A stretch of DNA of 64,000 nucleotides from Streptomyces albiflavescens (GCF_014645835.1 NZ_BMMM01000001.1:917962-981961); one strand, 5' to 3'. Numbered from the stretch's first letter, positions 8,398 through 17,301 are shown. The notes: generated by a model not told the origin, from the letters alone. A program made the numbers and translations.

Positions 8398-10029
8398 ATG
8401 ACATTTCGTGCGTCCATGCAAAGGGCTGGGATATCGGCGGCCCGCAGGATCGCTCTACTGCTGGTTTCTGTGCTGATAGTCAGCGGGTGCAGCAAATCCG
8501 ATCAGTTGTTCGTAGTGCGTGCCGTGGCCGCGGGGATTTCGCAGGCCAGCCCCTTCTTCAAGGAGGACGGCAAGCTCGGCAGGGACACCCGCGTCCCCGA
8601 GGCACGACCGGCCGGCGGGGTACAGGCCAGCAACAGTCCGGGGCTGTACGGGGGCACACCGGGCGGCGGGAACAGCCCGGGCGGAGACAGCACCGGCGGA
8701 AACGGCACGGGCGGGGACAGCACGGGCGGGGACAGCACGGGCGGGGACAACGGTTCGCCAGGACAGGATGGTGGCGGTGGGTCCACCGGTGAGTTCGGCG
8801 GGTCGACCAAGCCCGGCACCTGCGTCGTGGCGAAGCTGAAGAAATTCCTCACCGCTCCCGAGAACTCCGCGAAGGCGCGGGAATGGGCACGCGTCCTGCA
8901 TATCAGCACCGCCGAGATCCCGAATTACATCGATCAACTCACACCCGTCGTGTTGCGCCACGACACTCTGGTGACGAATCACGAGTACAAGCACGGCAAA
9001 GCCGTCCCCTTCGACGCCTTGTTGCAGGCAGGAATCGCCATTCTGGTCGATAAGCAGGGACTGCCCGCCGTGAAGTGCTCCTGCGGGAATCCACTGCGTC
9101 CGTCCGAGGTGAACATCAAAAAGACCTCGGTGCAGTTCAAGGACGGAAACAAGAAGTGGTCCGGATATCGGCAGGACCACATCGTGATTGTCGAACCGCC
9201 GCCGGGGAACCCCAAGATCGACCGGCTCCAGCTCATCGACGTCGACGACCCCGATCGCGGGATCGCCCGCGAGCTGGGCGTCGACGGTGACGACACGTCC
9301 TTCGACCCGCACGCGCAACAGACCGTTCCGGCCGTCACCGGCATGACGTTCGCCCAGGCGGCGCAAAACCTCACCGACGCCGGGCTGGCCCTGGCATACG
9401 ACGGCGACACCCTGCCGCCGGACGACGCCCAGGTCACTGCCTCCCAGCCCGTCCAGGGCAGCACGCTGGAGTGGGGCGCCTCCGTGACGCTGTTCGTACA
9501 GTCCGCCGACGACGGGCAGAGCACCCCCCAGGATTCCGGTGGGGTGACCACGGGTCCGGACGAGTCGAGCACCGGACCTGGCGGGGCGAGCACCGGCCCC
9601 GGCGAGTCGAGCACCGGGCCTGGCGGGGTGAGCACCGGACCGGATGAATCCACCACCGGCCCCGGCGAGTCGAGCACCGGACCGAGCGGGTCCAGCACCG
9701 GCCCCGGCGGGTCGAGCACCGGACCGAGCGGGTCCAGCACCGGCCCCGGCACGACGCCGTCGACAACGTCGACGGCACCGACAACCGGCGGCACGGACTC
9801 CCCGCCCGTGTCGGGCACTACTCCGCCGAGCACGTCGACGAGCGGTTCGGCCACCTCCTCGGAGTCCGTCTCGACCGCCCCGCTCCCCACCCAGCCGACG
9901 GACAGCGGCGCGCCGGGGTCGAGCGACTCCTCCTCGGTCGACCCCGGCGTCAGCGACTCCGCGCCCGGTGCCTCCTCCTCCGCGACCGACGCGACCGACT
10001 CCGGTGGGCTCACCGGAGGCACGTCCTGA
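8398..10029 (+). CDS. Lipoprotein with DUF6777-like core and PASTA domain
   Basis: A 543-residue secreted lipoprotein. The signal peptide ends in lipobox VSGC with lipidated Cys31. Then come a Gly/Ser/Asp repeat linker (~88-120), a conserved core with KFLTAPENSAKAREWARVL and CSCGNPL that I recognise as DUF6777, one PASTA domain (~302-365) starting TVPAVTGMTFAQAAQ, and a long low-complexity tail of Ser-Thr-Gly-Pro repeats. PASTA domains bind muropeptides or beta-lactams. The kinase gene begins 39 bases downstream and has no PASTA of its own, so this may be its sensor partner (inference). ATG 8398 is chosen because upstream codons would block the signal peptide. Confidence 0.85.
   Translation: MTFRASMQRAGISAARRIALLLVSVLIVSGCSKSDQLFVVRAVAAGISQASPFFKEDGKLGRDTRVPEARPAGGVQASNSPGLYGGTPGGGNSPGGDSTGGNGTGGDSTGGDSTGGDNGSPGQDGGGGSTGEFGGSTKPGTCVVAKLKKFLTAPENSAKAREWARVLHISTAEIPNYIDQLTPVVLRHDTLVTNHEYKHGKAVPFDALLQAGIAILVDKQGLPAVKCSCGNPLRPSEVNIKKTSVQFKDGNKKWSGYRQDHIVIVEPPPGNPKIDRLQLIDVDDPDRGIARELGVDGDDTSFDPHAQQTVPAVTGMTFAQAAQNLTDAGLALAYDGDTLPPDDAQVTASQPVQGSTLEWGASVTLFVQSADDGQSTPQDSGGVTTGPDESSTGPGGASTGPGESSTGPGGVSTGPDESTTGPGESSTGPSGSSTGPGGSSTGPSGSSTGPGTTPSTTSTAPTTGGTDSPPVSGTTPPSTSTSGSATSSESVSTAPLPTQPTDSGAPGSSDSSSVDPGVSDSAPGASSSATDATDSGGLTGGTS
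8661..8752 (+). repeat. Coding minisatellite, Gly-Asp-Ser-Thr linker
   Basis: About five near-copies of the 15-base unit GGCGGGGACAGCACG run head to tail, encoding GGDST/GGNGT repeats in the lipoprotein's first linker. Copies next to each other are almost identical, so copy number may vary. Confidence 0.75.
9541..9752 (+). repeat. Coding minisatellite, STGP(G/S/D) repeats
   Basis: Roughly eleven tandem 15- to 18-base units built on TCGAGCACCGG(A/C)CC encode GESSTGPGGSSTGPSG-type repeats in the lipoprotein tail. It is an extended, probably O-mannosylated or wall-spanning region by analogy with other Ser/Thr-rich tails. Confidence 0.8.
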
Positions 10030-10068
10030 CCCGCGTACGAATCAGCGCAGAACCCGGGGAGCAACCGG

Positions 10069-12090
10069 ATGGCATCAGGATCACCGCAATCGGGAGTGGG
10101 CCGGATCATCGCCGGCCGGTATCGGCTGCTGGACCAGGTCGGCTCGGGCGGGATGGGTCATGTGTGGCTCGCCCACGACCAGCGGCTCGACTGCGATGTC
10201 GCGCTCAAGGAGATCAGGTTCCGCACCATGCCGGAAGGCAATGAGGAGCACGAGTCCCGCATCGCGCGCGCCCGCGCCGAGGCACGGCACGCGGCGGTGC
10301 TGCGCGGGCACCCGCACGTGGTGACCGTGCACGACGTCCTGGAGCACGAGGGCCTACCGTGGATCGTGATGGAGTACGTGGCGGGCGCGGAGGATCTGCG
10401 CGCCTGGCTCGCCCGGCGCGGTCCGCTGGCTCCCGCCGAGTGCGCCCGCATCGGCCTCGCGGTCCTTGACGCCCTGACCGCCGGGCACGAGCGCGGCATC
10501 ATGCACCGGGACGTCAAACCCGCCAACATCCTGCTCGCTCCGGACCGCACGGGCACACCGGGCGCCCGGATCCTGCTCACCGACTACGGCATCTCCGTCC
10601 AGCCGGACTCCCCCGAGACCCGCTGGACCAGGACGTCCATTCTGGTGGGCACGGCCGGCTATCTGGCGCCGGAGCGCGCCACGGGCGGGCCGCCGACCGC
10701 GGCGGCCGACCTGTTCTCGCTGGGCTGCACCCTGTACTTCGGCGTGGAGGGCCACGGGCCGTTCGACCGCGACACCGATCTCGCCGCCATCACCGCCGTG
10801 GTCCTGGAGGAGCCGCCGCCACCACGGCGGGCCGGGGCGCTGCGGCCGGTCGTCGAGGCACTCCTGGTCAAGGATCCCGCCCGGCGGATCTCCGCGGAGA
10901 ACACGGCGGCGGCACTGGCCCGGATCATCACGCCCGAACCGCATCCGCCGACCCGGGTCGACACGGGCTCGCAGCCGCCGTGGGCGGGGCTCGTCACCTC
11001 CGACGGGCCCTCGGCTCCGGGCGGCGCGGTCGGAGACCGGGGATCCGCCTCTCCGCACGCGTACACGCCCACGGTCATGGGTTCCGGCAGCCCGGCCGGC
11101 GACCAGGGCCTGGCCGCACCGGCCGCCTACGCGCCCACCGCCCAGGCACCGGGTGCGTACACCCCGACCACACCGGGACCGGGCGCGTACACCCCGCCGG
11201 GCCAGGGGTTCGGCCCGCCCGGGTACGGGGCACCGCCCACTCCTCCGCCGGGGCCCGGAGGCCGGCGTCGGCGCAGGCGCCCTCGCGCCCTGCAAGCGGT
11301 GGCGGCGGTACTCCTCGCGCTCGGGCTGACCGCCGGCGGGGTCTGGTACGCGATGGCGCACAAGGCCGAGCTGCCGTACGGCGCCGAGGTGGGACTCTCC
11401 GAACCGCTCCAGAAGGGCGACTGCGTCCTCGGCGACCCCGCCCCGTGGAAGGTGGCGGGTGTCCCACGTCTGACGCTCGATCCGAGCTGCAAGGCCCTGC
11501 GCCCCGACGGGCAGGTGATGGCGCTGTACAAAGCCCCCTCGTTCGAGATCGCGCGACGCCAGGGCGAGGACCAGTGTCTGGAGCGGACGAAGGAGACCGC
11601 GGGCAGGCTCGCGTGGAACGTGCGCAGCATGGCCGTCGTCCCCACCCGCGAGGGGTTCGGCGCCACGGGGGGCAATGTCGCGTGCCTGCTGGTCGGGAAG
11701 GACGGCCCGGTGTACGGCCCGCTGGGCGGCCTTCGCCCGTACGGGATGACCTTTACGGACGCCACCCAGATACAGCGGGGGGACTGCCTCGGCCATGTCG
11801 ACGGCGACGCACGGGTCAACGATCACTACGAGCTGGTCGCCTGCGACAAGGAGCACGTCGGGCGCGTCGTCGACATCACGCACCTCACGACCTACGCGCC
11901 GGGCGAGGACCCCCTGGACCAGGCGAACGCGCAGTGCGAGAAGGACGCCCCACCCGAGAAGCACCACTACAGCCCCACCACCCACTGGAGTCACGGCCTG
12001 CGCAGCACAGGGATCTGGTCGAACGGCACATACCTGGTGGTCTGCAGCATCGAGCGCGTGGACAAGGCCCTGATGCCCGCGGTCAACTAG
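10069..12090 (+). CDS. Membrane Ser/Thr protein kinase (Hanks type)
   Basis: A 673-residue kinase. The catalytic domain (~17-285) has the glycine loop GSGGMGHVW, the ATP Lys47 in VALKEIR, HRD with Asp148 in HRDVKPANILL, DYG (172-174) in place of DFG, and an APE-like APERA. A Pro/Gly-rich linker (~300-400), an Arg-rich stop and a membrane helix (~405-428) follow. The outer C-terminal domain (~430-673) has paired Cys residues in two repeats (GDCVLG and GDCLGH) resembling septum-formation-type domains, with no PASTA. It probably senses wall state, together with the lipoprotein encoded just upstream. Confidence 0.93.
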   Translation: MASGSPQSGVGRIIAGRYRLLDQVGSGGMGHVWLAHDQRLDCDVALKEIRFRTMPEGNEEHESRIARARAEARHAAVLRGHPHVVTVHDVLEHEGLPWIVMEYVAGAEDLRAWLARRGPLAPAECARIGLAVLDALTAGHERGIMHRDVKPANILLAPDRTGTPGARILLTDYGISVQPDSPETRWTRTSILVGTAGYLAPERATGGPPTAAADLFSLGCTLYFGVEGHGPFDRDTDLAAITAVVLEEPPPPRRAGALRPVVEALLVKDPARRISAENTAAALARIITPEPHPPTRVDTGSQPPWAGLVTSDGPSAPGGAVGDRGSASPHAYTPTVMGSGSPAGDQGLAAPAAYAPTAQAPGAYTPTTPGPGAYTPPGQGFGPPGYGAPPTPPPGPGGRRRRRRPRALQAVAAVLLALGLTAGGVWYAMAHKAELPYGAEVGLSEPLQKGDCVLGDPAPWKVAGVPRLTLDPSCKALRPDGQVMALYKAPSFEIARRQGEDQCLERTKETAGRLAWNVRSMAVVPTREGFGATGGNVACLLVGKDGPVYGPLGGLRPYGMTFTDATQIQRGDCLGHVDGDARVNDHYELVACDKEHVGRVVDITHLTTYAPGEDPLDQANAQCEKDAPPEKHHYSPTTHWSHGLRSTGIWSNGTYLVVCSIERVDKALMPAVN

Positions 12091-12183
12091 ACCACCCGGC
12101 TCTGGCGAACCACCTTCCTCCGGGTGAAAATGGGCCCAAGGCCACGGCCCGCGCCGCGGACCCGCCTGGAGGAGGGTGCTGCG

Positions 12184-12342
12184 ATGCCCGGTTCGACGAA
12201 GGCGATGGGCGTGATCACCGTGAGCGGGCTCGTCGTGGTGACGGCCTACACGGTGGCGCTCGACAGCAACGGCTGGTTGTGGTTCGGCTGGGTCGTGCTC
12301 GGCCTGATCACGCTGGGGATGCTGTCCTCGCGCAGTACGTAG
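12184..12342 (+). CDS. Small membrane protein
   Basis: A 52-residue protein with two hydrophobic segments (about residues 8-24 and 31-46) around a short loop ending in DSNGWLW. ATG is chosen because GGAGGAGGG lies 7 bases before it; codons further upstream look random. It ends 3 bases before the stop of the convergent sensor kinase. I do not recognise the family beyond small streptomycete membrane proteins, and its function is unknown. Confidence 0.7.
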   Translation: MPGSTKAMGVITVSGLVVVTAYTVALDSNGWLWFGWVVLGLITLGMLSSRST

Positions 12343-12345
12343 GGG

Positions 12346-13551
12346 TCACTCCCGGGGCAGCCGTCCCGCCGAGTGCACGCCCGGCTGGTACTTGGGCAGC
12401 CGGGCGGTGATCTTCATGCCGGCCCCCACCGCGGTCTCGATGACGAGGCCGTGATCGTCCCCGTACACCTGGCGCAGGCGTTCGTCGACGTTGGAGAGCC
12501 CGATGCCGCCGGAGGGGCTGACCTCTCCGGCCAGGATCCGGCGCAGCCGGTCGGGGTCCATTCCGGTGCCGTTGTCCTCGATGACGACCAGCGCCTCGGC
12601 GCCCGCGTCCTGAGCCGTGATGCTGATGTGGCTCTTGTCGGTCTTGCCCTCCAGGCCGTGCTTGACGGCGTTCTCCACGAGCGGCTGGAGACAGAGGAAG
12701 GGCAGCGCGACCGGCAGCACCTCGGGCGCGATCTGCAGGGTGACCGACAGACGCTCCCCGAAGCGGGCTCTGACCAGGGCCAAGTAGTGATCGATGGCGT
12801 GCAGTTCGTCGGCGAGCGTGGTGAAGTCACCGTGCCGACGGAACGAGTAGCGGGTGAAGTCGGCGAATTCCAGCAGCAGTTCGCGGGCGCGCTCGGGATC
12901 GGTGCGGACGAACGAGGCGATCACCGCGAGCGAGTTGAAGATGAAGTGCGGTGATATCTGGGCGCGCAGTGCCTTGATCTCGGCCTCGATGAGCCGCGTA
13001 CGGGACTGGTCGAGGTCGGCGAGTTCCAGTTGCACGGAGACCCAGCGGGCAACCTCGCCGGCGGCCCGTACGAGGACGGCGGACTCGCGGGGCGCGCAGG
13101 CGACGAGCGCCCCGTGTACCCGTTCGTCGACGGTGAGGGGCGCGACGACGGCCCAGCGCAGCGGGCAGGCGGGCTCGTCACACGACAGCCGGAAAGCCTC
13201 TCCGCGGCCGGTCTCCAGCGGTCCGCCGAGCCGCTCCATGATCTCGGCGCGGTGGTGCGCCCCCACTCCGGCCCAGGCGAGGACCGTCTCCTGGTCGGTG
13301 AGGCAGAGCGCGTCGGTGCCGAGCAGCGTGCGCAGTCGTCGCGCGGACCGGCCCGCCGTCTCCTCCGTGAGTCCCGCGCGCAGCGGGGGCGCGGCGAGCG
13401 ACGCCGTGTGCAGGGTCTGGAAGGTGGCGTGCTCGACGGGGGTACCGAGCCCACCGAGGCTCTCGGGCCGCGCGGTGCGCCTGCCGAGCCAGAACCCGGC
13501 GGCGAGCAACGGCAGTACCGCGACGCAGAGCCCCGCGAGGAATCCACTCAT
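12346..13551 (-). CDS. LytS-type sensor histidine kinase
   Basis: A 401-residue kinase with one N-terminal membrane helix (~4-22), a GAF-like domain (~45-165), the His_kinase domain with phospho-acceptor His202 in QISPHFIFNSL, and an HATPase domain with NAVKHGLEG, EDNGTGM and GIGLSNVDERL. It is read in the same direction as, and downstream of, a LytTR regulator, a DUF485 protein and a solute symporter, the usual partners of carboxylate-sensing LytS/LytTR systems. It probably controls or senses the symporter's substrate such as acetate or pyruvate (inference). A 241-base C-rich gap separates it from the symporter. Confidence 0.92.
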   Translation of the reverse strand: MSGFLAGLCVAVLPLLAAGFWLGRRTARPESLGGLGTPVEHATFQTLHTASLAAPPLRAGLTEETAGRSARRLRTLLGTDALCLTDQETVLAWAGVGAHHRAEIMERLGGPLETGRGEAFRLSCDEPACPLRWAVVAPLTVDERVHGALVACAPRESAVLVRAAGEVARWVSVQLELADLDQSRTRLIEAEIKALRAQISPHFIFNSLAVIASFVRTDPERARELLLEFADFTRYSFRRHGDFTTLADELHAIDHYLALVRARFGERLSVTLQIAPEVLPVALPFLCLQPLVENAVKHGLEGKTDKSHISITAQDAGAEALVVIEDNGTGMDPDRLRRILAGEVSPSGGIGLSNVDERLRQVYGDDHGLVIETAVGAGMKITARLPKYQPGVHSAGRLPRE

Positions 13552-13792
13552 GCCGCCGATTCCCCCAGCACGCCGCGCACGCTTCGCCCCTCGTCCGTCC
13601 CCCGCACTCCTCGCCCTCCGCCGACCGCCACCACGCCCCGGCTACGACCGATCCCCCAGGCGCCTCCACTCCCGCCGACCCCCGCCACGCCCCGGCTCCC
13701 GCCGATCCCCCACACGCCTCGACGCTGGTCCGTCCCCCGCAGGCGCCGGCCCTCGTCCCTTCCCCGCACGCCTGGCCTCCCGCCGCTCCCCC
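13552..13792. repeat. C-rich degenerate tandem repeat between symporter and kinase
   Basis: The plus strand is strongly pyrimidine-rich and built of imperfect CGCCGATCCCCCA/CACGCCTC and CTCCCGCCGA units of about 24-40 bases. No gene is supportable: all frames give low-complexity Pro/Arg or Gly/Arg products. On the transcribed minus strand this would be a G-rich RNA spacer. Confidence 0.55.
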
Positions 13793-15535
13793 TCACGCCC
13801 CGACCTCCTTGGCGCTCACCGCGGCGCGCACCTGAGCGCCGGCCAGTTCCTCCGGCAGATGGAACCGGGCCAGGATCGCCGCCGTCCCGGCCGGCACCCG
13901 TCCCGGCGTGGCCAGTGACACGAGCATCATCGTCACGAATCCGAGCGGCACCGACCACAGCGCGGGCCAGGCGAGCAGTGCGTGCAGGGAGCCCGTGCCC
14001 GGATAGCCCGCCATGGTCGCGCCGACCGCGACCAGCGCGGAGCCGCCGCCGATGAGCATCCCGGCGGCCGCGCCCGGCGGGGTCAGCCGCCGCCACCAGA
14101 TGCCGAGCACCAGCAGGGGGCAGAAGGACGAGGCGGAGACGGCGAACGCGAGCCCCACCGCGTCGGCCACCGGCAGCCCGCCCACCAGCACGCTCGCCGC
14201 GAGCGGCACCGCCATCGCGAGCACGGTCCCGAGCCGGAAGTGCCGTACCCCACGCGCGGGCAGCACGTCCTGCGTGAGCACGCCCGCCACCGCCATGGTC
14301 AGTCCGGACGCGGTCGAAAGGAACGCCGCGAAGGCGCCGCCCGCCACGAGTGCGCCCAGGAGGTCCGCGCCGACTCCGCCGATCATCCGGTCGGGCAGCA
14401 GCAGCACCGCGGCGTCCGCGTTCCCGATGAGGCTGAGCTCGGGGGCGTACAGCCGTCCCAACGCCCCGTAGACGGGCGGAAGGAGATAGAAGGCGCCGAT
14501 CAGACCGAGCACGGCGACCGTGGTGCGGCGGGCGGCGACGCCGTGCGGGCTGGTGTAGAAGCGGACGACCACATGCGGCAGTCCCATCGTGCCGAGGAAG
14601 GTCGCGAGGATCAGTCCGTAGGTGGCGTACAGCGGGCGCTCCTCGCGCCCGGCCGCCAGCGAGGTCGACATGCCGCCGTTGCTGCCGCGGTCGGCCACCG
14701 GGACCGGGTCGCCCTTGGTGAAGGTGAGCCGGGCGCCGCGCTCGATGTGGTGGACGCCCGCGGGGAGTTCGACGCGCTCACCCTCGTACCGGCGTCCGTC
14801 GACGCTGCCCGTGGCCGTGACGCCCAGCGGCCGGGAGAGCTTCAGGTCGAGGGTGTCGTCGACGCGTACGACCCGCTGTTCGCGGAAGGTCGCCGGCTCG
14901 TCGAAGGCGTCGCGGGGTGCGCCGTGGGCCTGCCAGGCGAGGACCAGGAAGAGCGCGGGGACCAACAGGGCGGTGAGCTTGAGCCAGTACTGGAAGGCCT
15001 GCACGAAGGTGATGCTGCGCATGCCGCCCGCCGCGACGGTGGCGACCACGACGACGGCGACGAGCACTCCGCCGAACCAGTCGGGCGCGTCGGTCAGCAC
15101 GGCCAACGTCAGTCCCGCGCCCTGGAGTTGGGGCAGCAGATACAGCCAGCCGACGCCGACGACGAAGGCACCGGCCAGCCGCCGTACCGCCCCCGAGCCG
15201 AGCCGTGCCTCCGCGAAGTCCGGCAGGGTGTACGCGCCGGAGCGACGCAGCGGGGCCGCGACGAACAGCAGCAGCACCAGATAGCCCGCCGTGTAGCCGA
15301 CCGGGTACCAGAGCATGTCCGGGCCCTGGACCAGCACGAGGCCGGCGATGCCCAGGAAGGAGGCGGCCGAGAGGTACTCGCCGCTGATCGCCGCCGCGTT
15401 GAGCCGGGGGCCCACGGTGCGCGAGGCGACGTAGAAGTCCGAGGTGGTCCGGGAGATGCGCAGGCCGAAGGCGCCGACCAGGACGGTCGCGACGACGACG
15501 AGGGCGACCGCGGGAACGGCGTAACTCTGGTTCAC
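13793..15535 (-). CDS. Sodium/solute symporter (SSS family, acetate-permease-like)
   Basis: A 580-residue polytopic carrier of the SSS family, with about 13 helices. It would import a small monocarboxylate with Na+ or H+. Seen: N-terminal DFYVASRTVGPRLNAAAISGEYLSAASFLG, the family signature region GGMRSITFVQAFQYWLK, and FLSTASGLTMAVAGVLTQDV. A roughly 100-residue soluble loop between helices (around DDTLDLKLSRPLG) resembles the insertion in cation/acetate symporters. The DUF485-type gene ends 3 bases before it and the LytTR regulator lies upstream. The substrate is not readable; acetate or pyruvate is likely. Confidence 0.92.
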   Translation of the reverse strand: MNQSYAVPAVALVVVATVLVGAFGLRISRTTSDFYVASRTVGPRLNAAAISGEYLSAASFLGIAGLVLVQGPDMLWYPVGYTAGYLVLLLFVAAPLRRSGAYTLPDFAEARLGSGAVRRLAGAFVVGVGWLYLLPQLQGAGLTLAVLTDAPDWFGGVLVAVVVVATVAAGGMRSITFVQAFQYWLKLTALLVPALFLVLAWQAHGAPRDAFDEPATFREQRVVRVDDTLDLKLSRPLGVTATGSVDGRRYEGERVELPAGVHHIERGARLTFTKGDPVPVADRGSNGGMSTSLAAGREERPLYATYGLILATFLGTMGLPHVVVRFYTSPHGVAARRTTVAVLGLIGAFYLLPPVYGALGRLYAPELSLIGNADAAVLLLPDRMIGGVGADLLGALVAGGAFAAFLSTASGLTMAVAGVLTQDVLPARGVRHFRLGTVLAMAVPLAASVLVGGLPVADAVGLAFAVSASSFCPLLVLGIWWRRLTPPGAAAGMLIGGGSALVAVGATMAGYPGTGSLHALLAWPALWSVPLGFVTMMLVSLATPGRVPAGTAAILARFHLPEELAGAQVRAAVSAKEVGA

Positions 15536-15538
15536 GGC

Positions 15539-15898
15539 TCAGCGGTCCTCGACCAGGCGCACGAAGTCCTTCTCGTTGCGCTCCGCCCGGCGTACGTACC
15601 AGCGGGCGAGCAGCACCAGCGGGGGGTACACGCAGAATCCGAGCACGGCCCACTCCAGACTCGCGCCGTCCGGCATCGCGGCGAAGACGAGGGGAAGGGG
15701 ACCGACGAGCAGTACCAGGACCGCGAACACCACGAGGGCGACGCGGAGTTGACTGCGCATCAGGGAGCGGACGTAAGTGTGGCCGAGTGTGGTCTGTTCG
15801 TCGATCTCGGTCCTGGGCCGGTAGTAGCCGGACGTCCGGCGGGTTTGCCGGGGCACGCCGGTGACGACCACACGGCGCTCGGTCGGGTCCTGCGGCAC
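15539..15898 (-). CDS. DUF485-like small membrane protein
   Basis: A 119-residue protein with two membrane helices (~50-75 and ~84-100) and charged ends, of the type encoded beside ActP/YjcG acetate symporters (YjcH-like). Its stop is 3 bases before the symporter start and its own start is 10 bases after the LytTR stop, so the genes are tightly co-transcribed. It probably assists the symporter. Its role in the family is poorly known. Confidence 0.82.
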   Translation of the reverse strand: MPQDPTERRVVVTGVPRQTRRTSGYYRPRTEIDEQTTLGHTYVRSLMRSQLRVALVVFAVLVLLVGPLPLVFAAMPDGASLEWAVLGFCVYPPLVLLARWYVRRAERNEKDFVRLVEDR

Positions 15899-15908
15899 GC
15901 GGCCCTCC

Positions 15909-16664
15909 TCAGCTCGTGGTCCGGCGCAGCAGCAGGTCGCGCAGTTCGCGCGCGTGCCGACGGCTGACCTGGAGTTCGACGGAGGCGACGAGGACGCTCA
16001 CCGTACCCGCGTCCAGCCGGAGCTCGCCGATGTGGCGCAACGCGACGAGGTGGCGCCGGTGGATGCGGACGAAGCCTCGGGAGCGCCAGCGCTCTTCGAG
16101 GGTGGACAGCGGGATGCGCACGAGGTGACTGCCCTGGGCGGTGTGCAGGCGGGCGTAGTCGCCGTGCGCCTCGACATGGGTGATGTCCTCGACGGCCACG
16201 AATCGGGTCACCCCGCCGAGTTCGACGGATATGTGGTCGGGGTCGGGCTCGTGCACGGGAATCAGCGGTGCGGTGTCCCTGAGCTGGGTGGCTCGCCGGA
16301 CGGCCTCGGCGAGCCGCTCCCGGCGGACGGGCTTGAGGACGTAGTCGACGGCCTTGAGGTCGAAGGCCTGCACGGCGAAGCCCTCGTGGGCGGTGACGAA
16401 CACGACAAGCGGCGGTTGGGCGAAGCCCGTGAGCAGCCGGGCGAGGTCGAGCCCGTCCAGCCCCGGCATATGGATGTCGAGGAAGACGACGTCGATCGCC
16501 TCGGGCCCACCGGGTCCGCACTCCAGCGCCCGGTTGATCCGGCGCAGCGCCACGGTCGCGTCGCTCGCGCCCTCGACGCTGCTGACGCGTGGATCGGCGT
16601 TCAGCAGATAGAGGAGTTCCTCGAGGGAGGGTCGTTCGTCGTCGACGGCGAGCGCGCGCAGCAT
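15909..16664 (-). CDS. LytTR-family response regulator
   Basis: A 251-residue regulator: a receiver domain (~1-125) with the acidic pocket VDDE and phospho-acceptor Asp63 in FLDIHMPGLDG, switch Thr/Ser in VFVTAHEGF and Lys in LKPVRRE, then a LytTR DNA-binding domain (~150-250) with FVRIHRRHLVAL and VSRRHARELRDLL. It is the first gene of the leftward unit with the DUF485 protein, the symporter and the LytS kinase, which is its natural partner. The open frame extends much further upstream, but ATG at 16664 gives the exact receiver start. Confidence 0.93.
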   Translation of the reverse strand: MLRALAVDDERPSLEELLYLLNADPRVSSVEGASDATVALRRINRALECGPGGPEAIDVVFLDIHMPGLDGLDLARLLTGFAQPPLVVFVTAHEGFAVQAFDLKAVDYVLKPVRRERLAEAVRRATQLRDTAPLIPVHEPDPDHISVELGGVTRFVAVEDITHVEAHGDYARLHTAQGSHLVRIPLSTLEERWRSRGFVRIHRRHLVALRHIGELRLDAGTVSVLVASVELQVSRRHARELRDLLLRRTTS

Positions 16665-16787
16665 GAGAGTGGAGTGTAAGAGCGATTCGCGGGACTGGAC
16701 ATGTGCGGGGCGTGGACCTTGCCGCTGGATGCGGCATGGATGTTGCGCCGGACGGGGCCCGGGCGGCGCGCTGGATACAGTGCCGCC

Positions 16788-17291
16788 ATGAACAGCAAGC
16801 CCGCGATGTTCGACGACCTCGACCGCAAGATCATCACGGCCCTGATGGCCAATGCCAGGACGAGCTTCGCGGAGATCGGCGCGGCGATCGGCCTGTCCGC
16901 CACCGCGGTCAAGCGCCGCGTCGACCGGTTGCGCGAGACCGGCGTGATCACCGGCTTCACGGCCACGGTGAAGCCGACGGCGCTCGGCTGGCGCACGGAG
17001 GCGTATGTGGAGGTGTACTGCGAGGGCGCGGCCCCACCCCGGCGGCTCGCGGAGGTCGTGCGCAACCATCCGGAGATCACCGCGGCGATGACGGTGACCG
17101 GGGGCGCGGACGCGCTGCTGCATGTGCGCGCCACGGACGTGGAGCACTTCGAGGAGGTGCTGGAGCGGATCCGTGCCGAACCCTTCATCCGGAAGACGAT
17201 CAGCTACATGGTGCTGTCCCACCTGCTGCCCGAGGCCCCGGAGGCGGGCGCGACCCACGCCGCGCCGGATGACGCAGCAACCGTGCGCTGA
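16788..17291 (+). CDS. Lrp/AsnC family regulator
   Basis: A 167-residue feast/famine regulator. The N-terminal helix-turn-helix (~8-60) reads DDLDRKIITALMANARTSF...GLSATAVKRRVDRLRETGVI, and the C-terminal RAM ligand-binding domain includes VTGGADALLHVRATDVEHFEEVL. Such regulators sense amino acids. It sits directly upstream of ddaH-rocD, with a perfect palindrome in the gap, so it probably controls these genes in response to arginine, ornithine or a related amino acid. The ATG start at 16788 gives the usual domain length. Confidence 0.92.
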   Translation: MNSKPAMFDDLDRKIITALMANARTSFAEIGAAIGLSATAVKRRVDRLRETGVITGFTATVKPTALGWRTEAYVEVYCEGAAPPRRLAEVVRNHPEITAAMTVTGGADALLHVRATDVEHFEEVLERIRAEPFIRKTISYMVLSHLLPEAPEAGATHAAPDDAATVR

Positions 17292-17301
17292 CCCCCCGGA
17301 T

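Noticed and set aside
9541..9752. Tandem repeats considered as a CRISPR array
   Set aside because: Units are 15-18 bases, contiguous without spacers and in frame with a protein-coding gene.
13982..15967. Long open frame antisense to the symporter
   Set aside because: It is the GC-bias shadow of the symporter gene, with His/Gly/Arg-rich noise and no domain.
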